Part shown: in pieces, positions 1 through 13,000 of the stretch | Position numbering within the stretch: position 1 is the first letter of the stretch | Layout of the letters: each line of letters begins with the position of its first letter | Assembly (NCBI GenBank): GCA_014607495.2 | Contig: CP053159.1 | Coordinates: forward strand, 1,185,501 to 1,249,500 | DNA length: 64,000 nt | DNA from: Carposina sasakii | Taxonomy: Eukaryota > Arthropoda > Insecta > Lepidoptera > Carposinidae | Reading direction: 5' to 3' | Program-made: the position numbers and the translations under genes | Notes under the pieces: generated by a model | What the model was told of the DNA's origin: nothing | The model's database searches: none | What the model saw: only the letters and a program-made list of their open reading frames with translations

Positions 1-137
1 TGCGCATTAGTGTCTGCATAGCTCTCACAATGCTTCTATAAGTGTGGACCTGTTATTGGCTTTATGTGTCTACAATTTTAAGCTGTTAGTCTTCCTGAAA
101 TTGTAAAATAAAAGAATAAAATAAATCTGTGCTGCCC

Positions 138-330
138 CGCCTTCACTGGAATATATCAATTGCATATCCTTCCGTGCAAGTCCTGAGAATCAACTATGTA
201 ACTCGGGCGTTCTCTCAGGCGATAAGCTAGCAACTTGTCGCTGATCATTAACATCTGTCGACGATATGTTAAACGTGGCTGTGGAATTTCCTTTACGATA
301 CTGCAGTTCTGGCTGCCCCATAGTTAGTTA
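138..330 (-). repeat. Dispersed ~200-bp repeat (family R), copy 1
   Basis: A copy of a short interspersed repeat seen at least eight times here. Its hallmarks are a 'cagaactgcag' end, an internal 'gataagctagcaacttgtc' stretch and a 'catgcacggaaggagat' stretch. Other copies lie near 9890-10070 and 11470-11660 (-), and 16130-16270, 18960-19150, 34615-34690, 50630-50760 and 51485-51690 (+). No coding capacity and no clear terminal repeats; it could be a SINE body or a non-autonomous element. The family name is not known to me. Confidence 0.55.
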
Positions 331-633
331 GTTTTCTGGCTGCCCCATTTCGGGGAAAATGGGTAGTCTATCATTGGGAGTAGGTATTTAAAATCCCAAC
401 ATAAAGCAACATGAGTGACTTTTAGCTTGAAATGGTTGAGAACAGATCCCATGATAATAAGTTACACCTTTTTAGACAAGTTCCATTGAAATCCGTTCGG
501 TATTTTATACATATGTGAATGAGTAACAATCATCCAAACATTATAATAATTTCATTTTCAAAAACAAGTACAAGTCAGTCGCTGAATTCTAACTTATATT
601 AGATATAAGTATATGCGAAAGTTAGTTTATTTA

Positions 634-714
634 TTTGTAATGTAACCTCTACACGCTTTATTTGTAATGTAACCTCTACACGCTTTATTTGTAATGTAAC
701 CTCTACACGCTTTA
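634..714. repeat. 27-bp tandem repeat, three perfect copies
   Basis: The unit tttgtaatgtaacctctaca plus cgcttta occurs three times in exact succession. The perfect match between copies implies recent slippage or unequal exchange. It lies just upstream of a Helitron-like element. Confidence 0.9.
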
Positions 715-724
715 CTTACTTAAT

Positions 725-942
725 CTATACATATAATAAAATTGTAACGGATCCATGTTTGTGCACGCTAATCTCAGAAACGGCTGAACCGATTTCGATG
801 CAGTTTTCAGGAATATGTTGTGACAGGTCCCACTTAACATATAGGCTACATTTTATCCCGGGAAAATGTTTGTATCCCAGATAATATCAACATTTTATTT
901 TTTGTGCAGACCACGCGGACGTAGCCGCGGGCGTGAACTAGT
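725..942 (+). mobile_element. Helitron-like non-autonomous element, copy A
   Basis: The copy opens with ctatacatataataaaattg, carries the conserved 'ctcagaaacggctgaaccga' body, and ends in a GC-rich subterminal hairpin followed by CTAGT. That 3' architecture (hairpin plus CTAG/T, no target duplication) is characteristic of Helitrons. The longest copy with the same ends lies at 37577-37892. This one lacks about 100 bp of the 5' half. Confidence 0.65.
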
Positions 943-1016
943 ATGTAATAATAATAATTTCCTTTAGACCTTAGGATCCATTTTGCCAACCATCCAGCCT
1001 CGACAGAGGCTACTTA

Positions 1017-1229
1017 TTTGCGCCGTTCGGCGTGGAGACCCTGGGCCCTTGGGGACCGGCGGCGCTCAAAACATACAGGGACCTGGCCCGGCGGCTCATA
1101 GAGTCCACACGTGACCAAAATGCTGGCTGCTACTTAGGCCAAAGAATAAGCATAGCCATTCAGCGCGGCAACGCAGCCAGCATTTTGGGCACGCTACCTG
1201 ATAAGGTAGATCGGCTGACCATTCTGTAA
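1017..1229 (+). pseudogene. Retroelement-like C-terminal protein fragment
   Basis: An open stretch of about 70 codons contains a GVETLGPWGP motif and an RISIAIQRGNAASILGTL motif before a stop. I associate this kind of C-terminus with multicopy retroelement proteins of invertebrates, but cannot assign the clade. There is no plausible in-frame ATG upstream, so it is a detached fragment and not a gene. The GC content is clearly higher than the AT-rich surroundings. Confidence 0.4.
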
Positions 1230-2459
1230 AAATTTAGATGGCAACCGACCTCCCACAGGTACACCATAGATCTAAGTAGTTCTAAGTTAGCTATAGTTAA
1301 CACATCAAAATTATTGTTGGAAATAATTTTTTTGTCAATAGGTTAAGGTAGCTTCTTGAAATTTTGGCTGTAGGTACGGAAAAGGACATAGGCTATAAAA
1401 AAGATCACGCGCACGAAGTCAGAAAAATTATAGGAAAGGGAGCACAAACAAACAATACCTACCTAGGAAAATTAGACACCTGTACCACACGTATGTATAT
1501 TTTGACTACAAGAAGAACAAGTTATTAGCTAAATAGATTATGTAACGGAACTTTCTTTCATTCTGCTATATCCATTTAGAAACAAACGGTAAGCTCTTTG
1601 AAAACATTGTGGTTTGTGGTAGAGATGTCCTATTTGTTTTATAGTCACAAATACTTAAGGAGTTTTTTTTTCTAATCTTCTATAGAACATGCAACGGCTG
1701 TTCATTTTCTATATCTCTATCTATCTATGCGTTACTTCTATCTTTGCCTTCAAACGTTGTTAAAATTTAGCGCGATACGAAAAGTGCATAACATAACGTT
1801 TTTGGTTGTGGTTTAGAAGTGTGGTTTAGCTTTGGTAAATACGTTCAACTTTTGCGCGATTGTCCCCCTGATCTTGACTGTATTACAAGGTAGCTTAGAG
1901 ATTAACGGCCTTCTATTATACACTTCATTACCTTCACTTAAAACATTTTATCCGTCAAGACGAGCAAACGAAGCGTACGGGCACTACCTACCTTTTCTCG
2001 AAACATTTCGTCGGTTTTTTAAACCCTCATAACTTGGGTTTGGAATATACCAGATGTACCAAATTCACAGGATATGATTTCCATAGCAGGCTTATTAAAA
2101 TGTATAGTTTCAATTGCATAGCTCTTATAGTTTAGTTTTTATTGATGTCTATAAACCCCCGATTTCGTCACTCACTCACTCACTTCACTTTACTTCAAAA
2201 CTGTTTGGGTATTTCCTATATGTGGCTTGGCCGTAGCAAGAACTATTTGTAAGACAAAACATGGTAATATGGCAAATATGTTAATTTTGTGATTGTGAAG
2301 TAAGATGCTTGTAGAGTTGGGGGCGTGTAGAGTTATAATAAGATTGGCTCTACATGAGATCTGATAACTTTTTGACAGTGCATGCTATGTGGTCTCGCTC
2401 TCGTCTTGGCTACATTTTACATGAAAATATTTTGAGGGGAATAATGATAGGTATCTAGA
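1230..2459. other. AT-rich intergenic DNA, nothing recognised
   Basis: Only short open stretches with no coding signature, plus simple-sequence patches such as ctatctatctat near 1717. I see no gene, RNA or intact transposon here. Confidence 0.6.
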
Positions 2460-2469
2460 ATAGCTTATA

Positions 2470-3028
2470 ATATTAGGACGTTCTCTCAAGCTACGAGCTT
2501 GTATCTAACTACTTATTGTCAATTTGAGGTACCCAGAGTAACTAACTACTTTGGTGACAGAACCCTAAAAAAACGCATACCTTATATACTTAACAGTTTG
2601 CCTGAGGATATCTGTATTGAACAAGATTATAATAAGTTTAAAAATAAAATAAAAAAGGTACTTACTGGATACCTTACGAGTACCATAGGAACTCACTAAG
2701 GTAACGATGCAAAGTATATAATTATGTACTTATAAATGTGTTAAAAGATACTCCACTCCTGCAGATAAACTTCTTATTATTATAATTTCCATATGTAACG
2801 TGTACTAACCATAGAATAAGTATGCATGTGCATGTTAGATTTTAAGTTACTAACACTAGATACTGTCACGTTTGCCATGCTGTATAGGCACACTTAGGGT
2901 AAGGACATAGTTATAAGATCTGATAAATAATTAATGTATCAATAATGTTGCGTTGGTAGTTACCTGTTGTGCTTGTCAATAAAAAAAATAAAAAAAATAA
3001 ATAAAAAATAAAATAAAATAAAAAAAAA
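2470..3028 (+). mobile_element. 5'-truncated LINE: ORF2 C-terminus, 3' UTR and A-rich tail
   Basis: The reading frame ending at 2699 contains FEVPRVTNYFGDRTLKKRIP and then an LNSLPEDI-like segment. This resembles the extreme C-terminus of jockey/CR1-like LINE reverse transcriptase proteins. About 280 bp of 3' UTR follows, then an impure A-rich tail of aataaa-type units (2980-3028). The upstream side is cut off, as in typical 5' truncation. I saw no target duplication. Confidence 0.6.
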
Positions 3029-3199
3029 CTGTTGAAACAGTTTTGCAGGGCATAGACTAATGCAAATTTGTACTAGACCTCTTTATTATACATAAATAAA
3101 TAAAATGAACTTTTACACCGCTGTTCTAGATCCTGCAGCTCTGGGTACCCCATTTTAGGGATCACAGTGTAAAAAAGTACGAGTATGTATGAATTTTCT

Positions 3200-3560
3200 A
3201 GAATAGATACCGTAGAATCAAAAATAATTCGACTATCGACATAGTAAAAGCAAAATCGCTATAGCGCCTCTAAGGACAAAAATAATTTAGTTACTTTGCG
3301 AAAAATTTACTATGCGAAATCGGTATTGTATAGAATACGAATACCTAGGCAAAGTAAAAATAATATTACCTACACGTTTTAGGTAGGTATTCTATACATT
3401 GCCTTGGTATACAATACAATAAGCAAGAAGCAAAGCGATATGTAGCGAAATCGTATTACGTAAAATTAATTTCAAAGGAATTTGACATTTCAAGGCGAAT
3501 ATTGTACAATTTTCGCTATCGCTTTGCTTCGGCTTTGCTATTGCAAATCAAGGGGCGAAT
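3200..3560. repeat. Foldback/palindromic AT-rich repeat
   Basis: Several inverted segments occur. 'gcaaagcgata' near 3430 is mirrored by 'tatcgctttgc' near 3520. 'tgtatagaatac' near 3328 is mirrored by 'gtattctataca' near 3387. A diverged relative appears near 54600-54725. This looks like a degraded MITE-type element; its termini are not defined. Confidence 0.4.
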
Positions 3561-5195
3561 TATACAGATTGCCGATAAATGCACCGTTCAACACAGAAAA
3601 AAGTGCAGTTTATTGATAAATTTCCTTTTCCCTTTTACTGTCTAATAACAATAACTTCTTCATTAACAAAGTTAAGTAACAGTAGAAGAGATGTTTATAT
3701 TATCCGTTGGCTGGCAGCCAGTACCCCCGCCTTGTGAACTTCAGTTTCATTTAAAAAGTGAACCTTCACGGTTAAATACAGAATGTAGATTAATTTTTCT
3801 GTGATTAGGGTCACGGCTCTGTTTTTTTTGTGTTTATCTAATGTAAAAGTAATTTGACATGTGACGTGAGGACTTTCTTGCGCATTAGTCGCTACATTTG
3901 TCATCATATACATGGTGTTACAACGAGTAAAAAGAGGCGCTAGGGTCAATATAGTTGGTCAGTATAGTTTGTTTACACAGTGAAATACATAAAGTGTCCA
4001 TATCTTTGAACCCACATTTTAAATGAACTCTAAACAGGTCCTAGAGCTTTTATCGTACAAAATGCTAATTGGTCAATATCATCATTCGAACTGTAAGTCA
4101 CATTTCTGGTGAAAAGACAGCCTAAAGAAATGGTTTCCTAGGATACTAATGCCGTCATTTAGCGGAGATGAAAGAACATTTCACATGACGGCACCGTAAA
4201 GAGGGCGTGGTTTTACTTACCTCCAGCTGCCATGGCTTAAGCGTACCTACAATCTTAAGAAAAACACAAGAAACTAATGTAAAGTAATACTTAGGAGGTG
4301 TTGTCATTATTATTATTGCCATATTGTTTGAGGCTTGATTGTTGTGAGTAAACACTAAGAACGGCACTTTACGATTAGGTAAGTATATCGCCCATTAATA
4401 TTAATGGGCCCTGACGTGAATTAAATGTTTTTGATTAAATGTTAAACGGGGATTTATCGAGGACATTTAGTCGTTGGATTCTTTTTAAATGCTATTGATG
4501 TTGATTTCAAGCCTACCCTCCACCTCCCAAAGATCTATGGTACAAAACCGTATCAAAGTTAGACACTGAAGTCTCTAAGTTAGTCTTACTTATGATTATA
4601 AGGCAATTTGAATAATTGATAGAGTGGGTATACATTAGGTATAGTTTTATAATTATGCTAAGTTCTACAGTAAGTGAACAGAGAAGTAAACTACAGAAAA
4701 TCAATAAGCATTCTCCCTCCAGACTACGTGCAACTGAGCATGCCGGGAACATAACCTAGCTAGCCGGCACATCGCAATGCGGAAACGAAAACTAGGTATC
4801 CTGGATTGCTAGGTTTACTGCTATACATACGCTAGGCAGACAGGAGTATATATATACCAAAATATATCTTACTAAAACTGACGAGCATGCAAGGTTACGA
4901 TATTTTTGATCACACTAGATCGCAGAAAATAATTGTGCTAGTAAAAAATAGCAAGTATGACCTGTAATCAGACTGAAGCGGCGGACATATTGAAATTCTA
5001 TCCGCTCCAGTCCAGCACGTGCTTGTATCCTCGCAGGCAAAGCTCCTAATCCCAATCAACAGATAAGAAAAGCGGAAAACTAAAAATAAATCGACATTAC
5101 CGGTAACACGGAAGCACGCACTCAAACACACACTGCACTGTTCCACGATTTTGTATATCAAACTTTTCACAACTTTGGCGGTCACGTTCCGAATT
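3561..5195. other. Intergenic DNA, nothing recognised
   Basis: No exon-like open frame with splice sites, no repeat shared with the rest of the window, and no RNA gene were recognised in this 1.6-kb stretch. Confidence 0.5.
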
Positions 5196-5199
5196 CGGT

Positions 5200-5460
5200 T
5201 TTCTGGTGGTCGTATGCCGTTTTCGGTGGCCTTACCAAGTCAACGTTAGTTACCGCGCGATGGGTGCTTTCGGGAATGTCGAAGCGGCAGTTGGAGGTGG
5301 ACTGAGGCGGGCGGGCGGCTTCGTTCGCGTTCGCCGTCGCTCGGCAATCTTTATATTTAGATTTGGCTCTCTCCCCGGTTTTATATAGCAGTGAGTACAT
5401 CGTATAAAGCGTATTCGAGATGCGGTCGCCGTCGGCGTATATATAGGAATTACGGTTTTT
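5200..5460. promoter_or_regulatory. CpG-rich patch with TATA-like motifs (possible promoter)
   Basis: A local island dense in CG dinucleotides (roughly 5260-5345) sits in AT-rich DNA. TATA-like 'ttttatatagcagtgagtac' follows near 5379 and 'gcgtatatatagg' near 5437. This composition is unusual for the region and would suit the promoter or non-coding first exon of a gene outside or upstream. No coding exon could be tied to it, so the call is an inference from composition only. Confidence 0.25.
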
Positions 5461-6829
5461 ATCGAGTGGTCGGTTGGATTTGATTTTTGCATTCCATCCG
5501 GTATGGGCTAGCTAGAGTGTTTAAAAGTCCTAAAGAAGTGAAACTGAATTTTACCTTACTACCTAGGTAGAGGAGGTACACTTGGTATAAACTGTACTCG
5601 GTAATTTCCGATATGGAGATGGGTAGAGACAAGGTCATAGATGGATTATCATGCACAATAGTGCGCAATGCAGTCATAAGTAATTATATTTACTTAAACT
5701 TATTTACCAACTTGAAAACATGGACGTCGTCAATTACGTAGCGTTGCAGCGCCTATGCAGACGCCTCGTGCTATCATACTCCAAGTTTTTAAGGTATTCT
5801 TCGAGTGATAATGATTCTGTCAATATCAGAGTTATCAGGACTCTATTGTAGGTATCACCTCCAGTAAATTAGTTCAAGACAAGTAAGACAACACATACAC
5901 TGATTGCAGGAAAGGGGAAAATAGGTAGGTACATGATAATATTCAAATCTACCCGATAAAAAATATATTTATACGTGGGTAGTGAATCTAGCGAAAGCAA
6001 TTGAATCGACAAGCTACCTAGGTAAGTAGGTATCTTGAGATTTTGAGAAGGATTTTGCTACGAGAATGGTGTAGAACTGTCAATAGGTTGTCGACGTAGA
6101 TTCATAATCAAATAGAATAGAACGTAAGAGTTGCACCTACCCACGAAGCGAGTCAACACTAGTCAGCTAACCATCGTCTATGGTACCTACCATACTCGTA
6201 GTAGATAGGTAAGGGCGGTAACTGAGGCACCTTCAACTAGATACTGGATTTAGGTATGGTTTAGGCATTGTTCTTTTTTTATATGGGCGGTTGTGTTCTC
6301 AGTAAGTAGTTGTTCCGTTATGCTGGATGGAACCTCTCTGGAGATATGGGAGAGTGTTAAGTAGGTAGATGAGTGATGAGGGTAGGTACCTATAGGTAAG
6401 GTAATGTAGGTGCCTATTAACGGATTATTGGTATTATCACTTTATTATTAAAGAATGGGAATAAGGTCATTCTCCACATATATTTACCAACACCCTAATC
6501 CTAACCCAGCCCAGGCATCCGACTCCTATCTCTGATACAATATCCCTCCGTCACCCTACTACGCACTGGACAAAAATGCATTTTAGTAGTTTTTGCTGCG
6601 TTAAACAGACATGAAATTTAAAAGTCGTAAGTTACCGGTGCCCTACACAGTTAAAATTTTCGTTCTTTTCATGTCGAAATATGTTTGAATACTAGTTATC
6701 ATTTATATTTTATACTGTGAAGAGGCTATTTTATTTGAGGAAACTGAGGAAACGTAAAATCTGAATATTAAATCTGTTAGCAGTTTAGAAGTTTAGTAGA
6801 CTATTTAGTAGACTATTATTATAATGGCA
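5461..6829. other. Intergenic DNA with TAGGTACCTA-like simple sequence
   Basis: Rich in 'taggtacctac' variants (5900-6420) but without a gene or an identifiable transposon. Confidence 0.5.
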
Positions 6830-7064
6830 ACTTCAAAAGCGAAACGTCAAATCTGTCAAACCAAACACCTGTCAAAACTGTCAAATAGAATCATACGTAA
6901 ACGTAAACATTGGGCAATATTTTATTGATATTTACTTACAAAGCATTGTAGAGAACTATTTATAGATTTACAACGAGAATTTAAGCACCTCATTATGCCG
7001 TACTAGTGTACATAGGGTTTTCTTGCTCCGGATCTTGTCTAAACTTGGGGATTCAACTGTGACC
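6830..7064 (+). promoter_or_regulatory. Presumed promoter and 5' UTR of the STRAD gene
   Basis: This is the sequence immediately upstream of the STRAD start codon. It contains closely spaced 'ctgtcaaa' words (about 6850-6888) and no clear TATA box. The assignment rests on position only; the transcription start cannot be set from sequence. Confidence 0.3.
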
Positions 7065-10000
7065 ATGTTCAACCCCAATATCAATTGTTATCAGCTGACT
7101 TCCATAATAACGCAGTGTTGTGGTGGCGAAGCGGTGGTTTACTCAGCTATTTACAAGCCCAATAACCAAAATGTGGCCCTCAAGAGGTATTTTGTTGACA
7201 AAAGTAGAGAAAATGCCAGCCTGATTCAGGTGCGTGTACTTTGTGTTTACTTTTTTGTTAGACCAAGGTTCCCTTTACTGGGTCGTATTGTTCTTAAATT
7301 ACAGTACCTATTAACCTGTTATTACTGTTTTAACAATATAACCTTCATTAGTAGATAGACTTTAGGCAACATATATTTCTTGTTCATATTTTTTCTTTCC
7401 ATTGTCTATTTAAGTACCCACTTACTTGTTTATATACCAATGACTATGTTAATTACAAAAAAGTTTAGATATAATTTTGATGACGCAAAAGTAATTTAAG
7501 CATATTTAAAAACTTCCAGCAAGACATTCAAACTCGGAAGGAACTGCAGCATCCAAACATTCTACCATACTTGACCTCATTTGTGCACGGCAGAGATCTG
7601 TATGTGGTATCACCGTTAATGAACCTCGGATCGTGCAGAGATGTCCTGGACAACTACTTCCAAGAAGGCCTGCCGGAGCTTGCCTGCGCTATGATACTGA
7701 AAGATGTGCTAGTCGCACTGCAGTATTTGCATAAACAACTTTATATACACAGGTAGGTTTACTATATTCTTAGTGTGGGACTAGGTCTCAATGTGTTGTG
7801 AAGTGTGTGAATATTTATTTATTTATTTATATTGAACTATGTCAGGTATTTATTTATTTACAGCCTTTTATTCGAATACCAGCCACTTGCTCCGGCTTCA
7901 CACAATACATATAAACCTTCCTCTTGAATCACTCTATTTATTTAAAAAAAACCTGTAGTCCCCCTCCAAAACGTGAGGTGTTACTATTGGTTAAGCTAAA
8001 ATTATCCTGCAGTTCTGGATATCCCATTCTAAGGAAATGCCATGAACATAGCCAACTATGGAAATCTTATTACCAAAATTTGTAACTCACATTGTTCTTT
8101 TTAAAGATTGTATGAACATTCCTGAGTTTAGGAATTCTTCATATTATTATCTGGAAGAAATAATCAAGTGATTTCTTGTCTCAAACTTTGTAGGGAGGTT
8201 CCTTTTGGTGGGCTATTTAACATAGTTTTGCCCTTAACATAGCCTTTCTGTTACAACTTCCTTCTGTTACAACTTCTTTCTGTTACAACTTCTTTCTGTT
8301 ACAACTTCTTTCTGTTACATCTTTTCTGTTACATATATGTTTGTATTTTCCTATTTGGGAGTTCAAATTCCCAACTGTTGTTGTCTCACTACTGGACCCT
8401 ACACTCTTTACCGACCCTCAAATCGGACAACTTATGATGACCATGGCAATCATAGGTTAGTTGTTTATATAAACTCTCTATGTTGATGTTTGGTAATTCC
8501 TAATGTTGGCTAATAGCCAATTGGAAAATCAAATCTCAAGGTTTACAGGTTTTCTGATTAAACTTGATTCATTGAATTCATTTAATTTAGAACTGTATAA
8601 ATATCCATTTCTTGCTCTTGTAATTTACGTTTATTGCATTCAAAGAACTAAACCTAAAAGTGATGGACACTAGTTTGATGGCAGCAGTCTTGGGGAGTCC
8701 GTCATCCAGCACATAGACTGTAACAGGCTAATGTGTGTGTGGAGCAATGCTTTCGTTGACAAACCGTTATCGATTCGATTGAGATATGATGATGATGATC
8801 TCCGACCGTATTTCGGCCAAGGCGACCAATCTCTACGGAGATTGGCCAGCTACAACAATGGGCGTTTTTCCATTTGACGACACGGCCACGGCTTTTTGGA
8901 AGCTAAAATTAGGTAAATAGTATGGCTCGTTTAGACGACACGAGAAAGATAAAGGCGACCAATCTCTACGAAGATTGGCCAGGTACGCAGGAGATATTAT
9001 AGTGCACAAGTGTGTGCGCAAACACAGATGCACTCTCTATTCCCTCACTCTCATAGTCCGATGGGACGGAAAGCCGACACGACCGGAGAGAGATCAGGCG
9101 CAGGACCAACGGTTTTACGTGCTTTCCGAGGCACGAGCTAAGTGACAATTTTGCAACATTAAAATCTGTACATGAAATAAATTCATTGGTACAGGCCCGT
9201 GACTGGGATCGAACTTACGCCTCCTGCTTGGAAGGTGCACGTCTTAACCACTGGGCTATCACTGCTAGCCTGATTGAGATATATTACTAGTCCAAGCCCC
9301 ATGTGTCTTTAATCAATCTACAGCGCGTTACAGAAGTGTGCGCGCGTCTCATGCGTCTCTCAAGCCCCCTATATCTTAACCTTGTCATTTCGTATTTCTT
9401 CATTGTAAATATGAATGTAATCAGAAGTCAAATAAAAAAGCAATCTGCGGCGCGTTGCAGAAGCGTGCGCGCCTCCCACGTCCTTCTCTCATCATCGGGA
9501 GGCGCGAGGTTATGCGGCCTGCGGCGGGCGGGCTCGCTGCAGGCACGGGGCAGGCGCACCCGGCTGCTACACGCACTGCCGCCGCCTGATCCCGACAACT
9601 CTAACCTTATGTGGCTGAGTCCGGAGCTTTTGGAACAGGTAGGATATAATAGGCATAGCTATACAGATCTGGAATGGATGGATCGACCATCGATTCTGAC
9701 CATCACACCTAAACGTAAACTTAAATGTAGTCTTGTTTGTCCCTCTCTATCCTTAACATAAATGGCTGACACAGAATGGGACAGGTAGGACAAATTTTAA
9801 GTTTAGGTTAGTTCAGAAGACGGAGAAAGACACAACCAACTGCGCCAATACAGTTTTCAATTGAATTACGTACTGCAAAATAACCTGTGCTGATCGGGGT
9901 TTCACTAAAAGCAGCTGCATCTCCTTCCGTGCATCTCGTAAGAGTCGACTAGGAACTAGGGTATTCTCCCAGGCGATAAGCTTACAACTTGTCACGGATC

Positions 10001-13000
10001 TTTTACATCTGGCCCGACTATTACCAAACGTGGCCATAAGATCCGGACCCCTATTTTAATCCTGTAGTCCGGCTACATTTTTTAACACACAGCGATATGT
10101 ATACGTATGTACCTACTGAAAAATATCTACTTACGTGACGTGTAGGGATAGCCAGAACCCGTAGTTCTGGCATAGAGTAATAAGATGTAGACATAGAGTG
10201 CTAATGTCATACTAAAAGTTTCGATGCACCATTAGACTTTTCGGTGCCTCACAATTCCAGTCCTTGACACTTAGATTCTATTAGTGTAATGTACTAGATT
10301 ACTAATGTATTGTAACGTATAGCAATGCAATCTAAGTGTCAAGGACTGGAATTGTGAGGCACCGAAAAGTCTAATGGTGCATCGAAACTGTTAGTATGAC
10401 ATTAGCACTCTATGTCTACATCTTATTCCTCTATGGTTCTGGCTACGCCTTTTGCAAATACAATACGGCTGGGGAAAGCCGTGATGTATAGGTAGATGTA
10501 TGTCCTGCAAAATACTTGTTTTCCCACTCCTCAGAACCTCAAAGGCTACGACGCGCGTTCGGACGTGTATTCGGTAGGCGTTCTCTGCTGCGAGCTCGCT
10601 AACGGAGCGGTGCCGTTTGCGGGAGTACCCACCACGCTCATGTTCACGGAGAAGGCGAGGGGAACGAAGCCGCAGCTGCTGGACTGTTCCACGCTGCCGG
10701 AGCCTTTGGAGGCGGATGCTAAAAGTTAGTGATGCTGGCGAATGTTAAGCTCTATGCAGCATCTGTATTGTCTGTCTCCGACCGTATTTCGGTCAAGATG
10801 GTCAATCTCTACGGAGGTGCGAAGGAGATATAGGTGCACAAGTGTGTGCAAACACAGATGCATGTTCTTTTCCGTCACTTTATTGTCCGATGGGACGGAA
10901 AGCCGACACTATTAGACAAAGGTCATAAATATACAGTGTTGACATCATAGTCCGAAAATCACACTGCGATCAACAACCCGCCTGGTGACTATGGACAAAA
11001 GCCCCCTACGGCAGTAGCCTGGTGACGTGCCCTGGAAGAGGCCTATGTCCAGCATGAACTGCAATAGGATGAGTGTGTGTGTATGCATGCACCTGTGTTT
11101 AACGCACACACCTGGCTGATCTCCTTAGAGATTGGCCGCCTTGACCGAAATACGGCATTATGAACATGATATTCCGTGTCAGGTCTGTACAACACGGACA
11201 GCGGTGTGGGCGACAGTGCAGACCGCTCGTCGCGGCTGCGGCTCGTGTACTGCGAGAGAAAACTCAGCGACGCCTTCCATGACCTGGCCGATGTCGCCAT
11301 GCAGAGGTGAACTACATATCCTATACATTTTTACAGGTTGTCACGAGAAGCCACGCAGAAGTGATCAACATACATAATTGTACTTGTTCACGGATTATCA
11401 CGGAAAGTTGCGGAAAGCTCTGTAGAATCTGAATATTTAGTAATTGATTGAAATTTACTATAGTCCTGTGCTGACGGTGGGCTTTACCAGAATACATCAT
11501 CTGCATCTCCTTCCGTGCATGTCGTAAGAGTCAATACTAAGAAACTCAGGGGCGTACTCTCAGATTAGCTAGGAACTTGATCTATTTGATCTAGCCTCGC
11601 TATGATAAACGTGGCTGAATAATCTCCATCGTGATCCTGCAACTCTGGATAGTCGATTATTAAAGCAAGATTAGTATTACTAAGAACATTCGAAATCTGT
11701 ACCTACCTCTGGCTAGATGGACAGATGACTTTTTTTTACAATTAGCTAGGCAAACATTTGACCGCCATCGTGCCTGATGTTAAGCAAGATGCGACCTAAG
11801 AAAGTGCCTATTCACTCTAGCTTTGAAGAGACCAATGTTGTCATCACCATCATCATCATTTACAGCCCTGAGAAGTCCAATATTGGAGATAGGCCTCCCC
11901 CAACAACCTCCACTCCGACCGGTCGGAAGCAGCCTGCATCCAACCGACGCCCGCGACCTTAGCCAGGTCGTCCGTCCACCTCGTGGGTGGCCTTCCCACG
12001 CTGCGCTTGCCGATACGCGGTATCCATTCTAGAACTTTCCGACTCCATCGGTCATCAGTTCTTCGAGCTATGTGCCCTGCCCATTGCCACTTCAGCTTGC
12101 TGGACCGTTGAGCTATGTCGGTGATCTTTGTACGTCTGCGGATCTCCTCATTTCTGATTCTATCACGCAGAGAGATCCCAAGTATAGCTCTCTCCATCGC
12201 TCGCTGTGCGATCCTGAGCTTCTTTTGTGAGGCCCACAGTTAGAGACCACGTCTCGGCACCGTAGGTCATCACCGGCAGCACGCACTGGTTGAATACCTT
12301 CGTCTTTAAGGACTGGGGTATCTTGGACACAAATAAGCTTCGTAGTTTCCCGAACGCTGCCCAGCCGAGTTGGATTCGCCGAGTTACCTCCTTCTCAAAT
12401 TTGGACTTACCTAGTTTGACCGTCTGTCCCAGGTAAACATACTCGTCAACAACTTCGAGCATCGAGCTCCCAACCAGTACAGGAGTGGGCGGCACATGGA
12501 CGTTCGACATGATCTTCGTCTTGTCCATGTTCATCTTCAGGACTACCAATGTTGTAGTGCTCGGGAAATACATCGGCAGGAAGTGCATTCCACTCCTTAG
12601 CCGTTCGCATTACAAACGAGTTAGCATAACGTTTGGTGCGGATGAGTGGGATATCAGCAACATAAGGGTGACACGCTAGTCTGCGTCTAGTATCCCGATG
12701 GTGAGAAGGGGCTGGTGTGATTGCGAAATTCCCACGCACACTCTCCACGGCACACGAGTTAAGGAGCAAAAAGCTGGTGTGACTGGATGGCACAAATGGG
12801 AGATCGAGCCTTGTGGCGTGCGCTGCGGGAGGCCTACGTCCAGTGGACTGCAATAGTGGGCCGGGTTCCAAATAGGGTGCACAATCTTTCTTATTACTGT
12901 TCTTTTCTACATGTGTGTTCATACCTGTTTGCCAATCATTTTCAACTGTGTCTATTTCAATTGTATTGTTCTTTGTTGTGTTGTTGCTGTCCATGTAATT

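Noticed and set aside
5182..5492. Overlapping short frames rich in Arg/Pro in the CpG patch
   Set aside because: GC-rich DNA gives open frames on both strands; no homology or splice structure supports a protein.
10725..10745. STRAD reading through to the TAG at 10726 as an early end
   Set aside because: A GTTAGT donor sits exactly at 10725 and the next exons continue the pseudokinase domain in phase to the WDF terminus.
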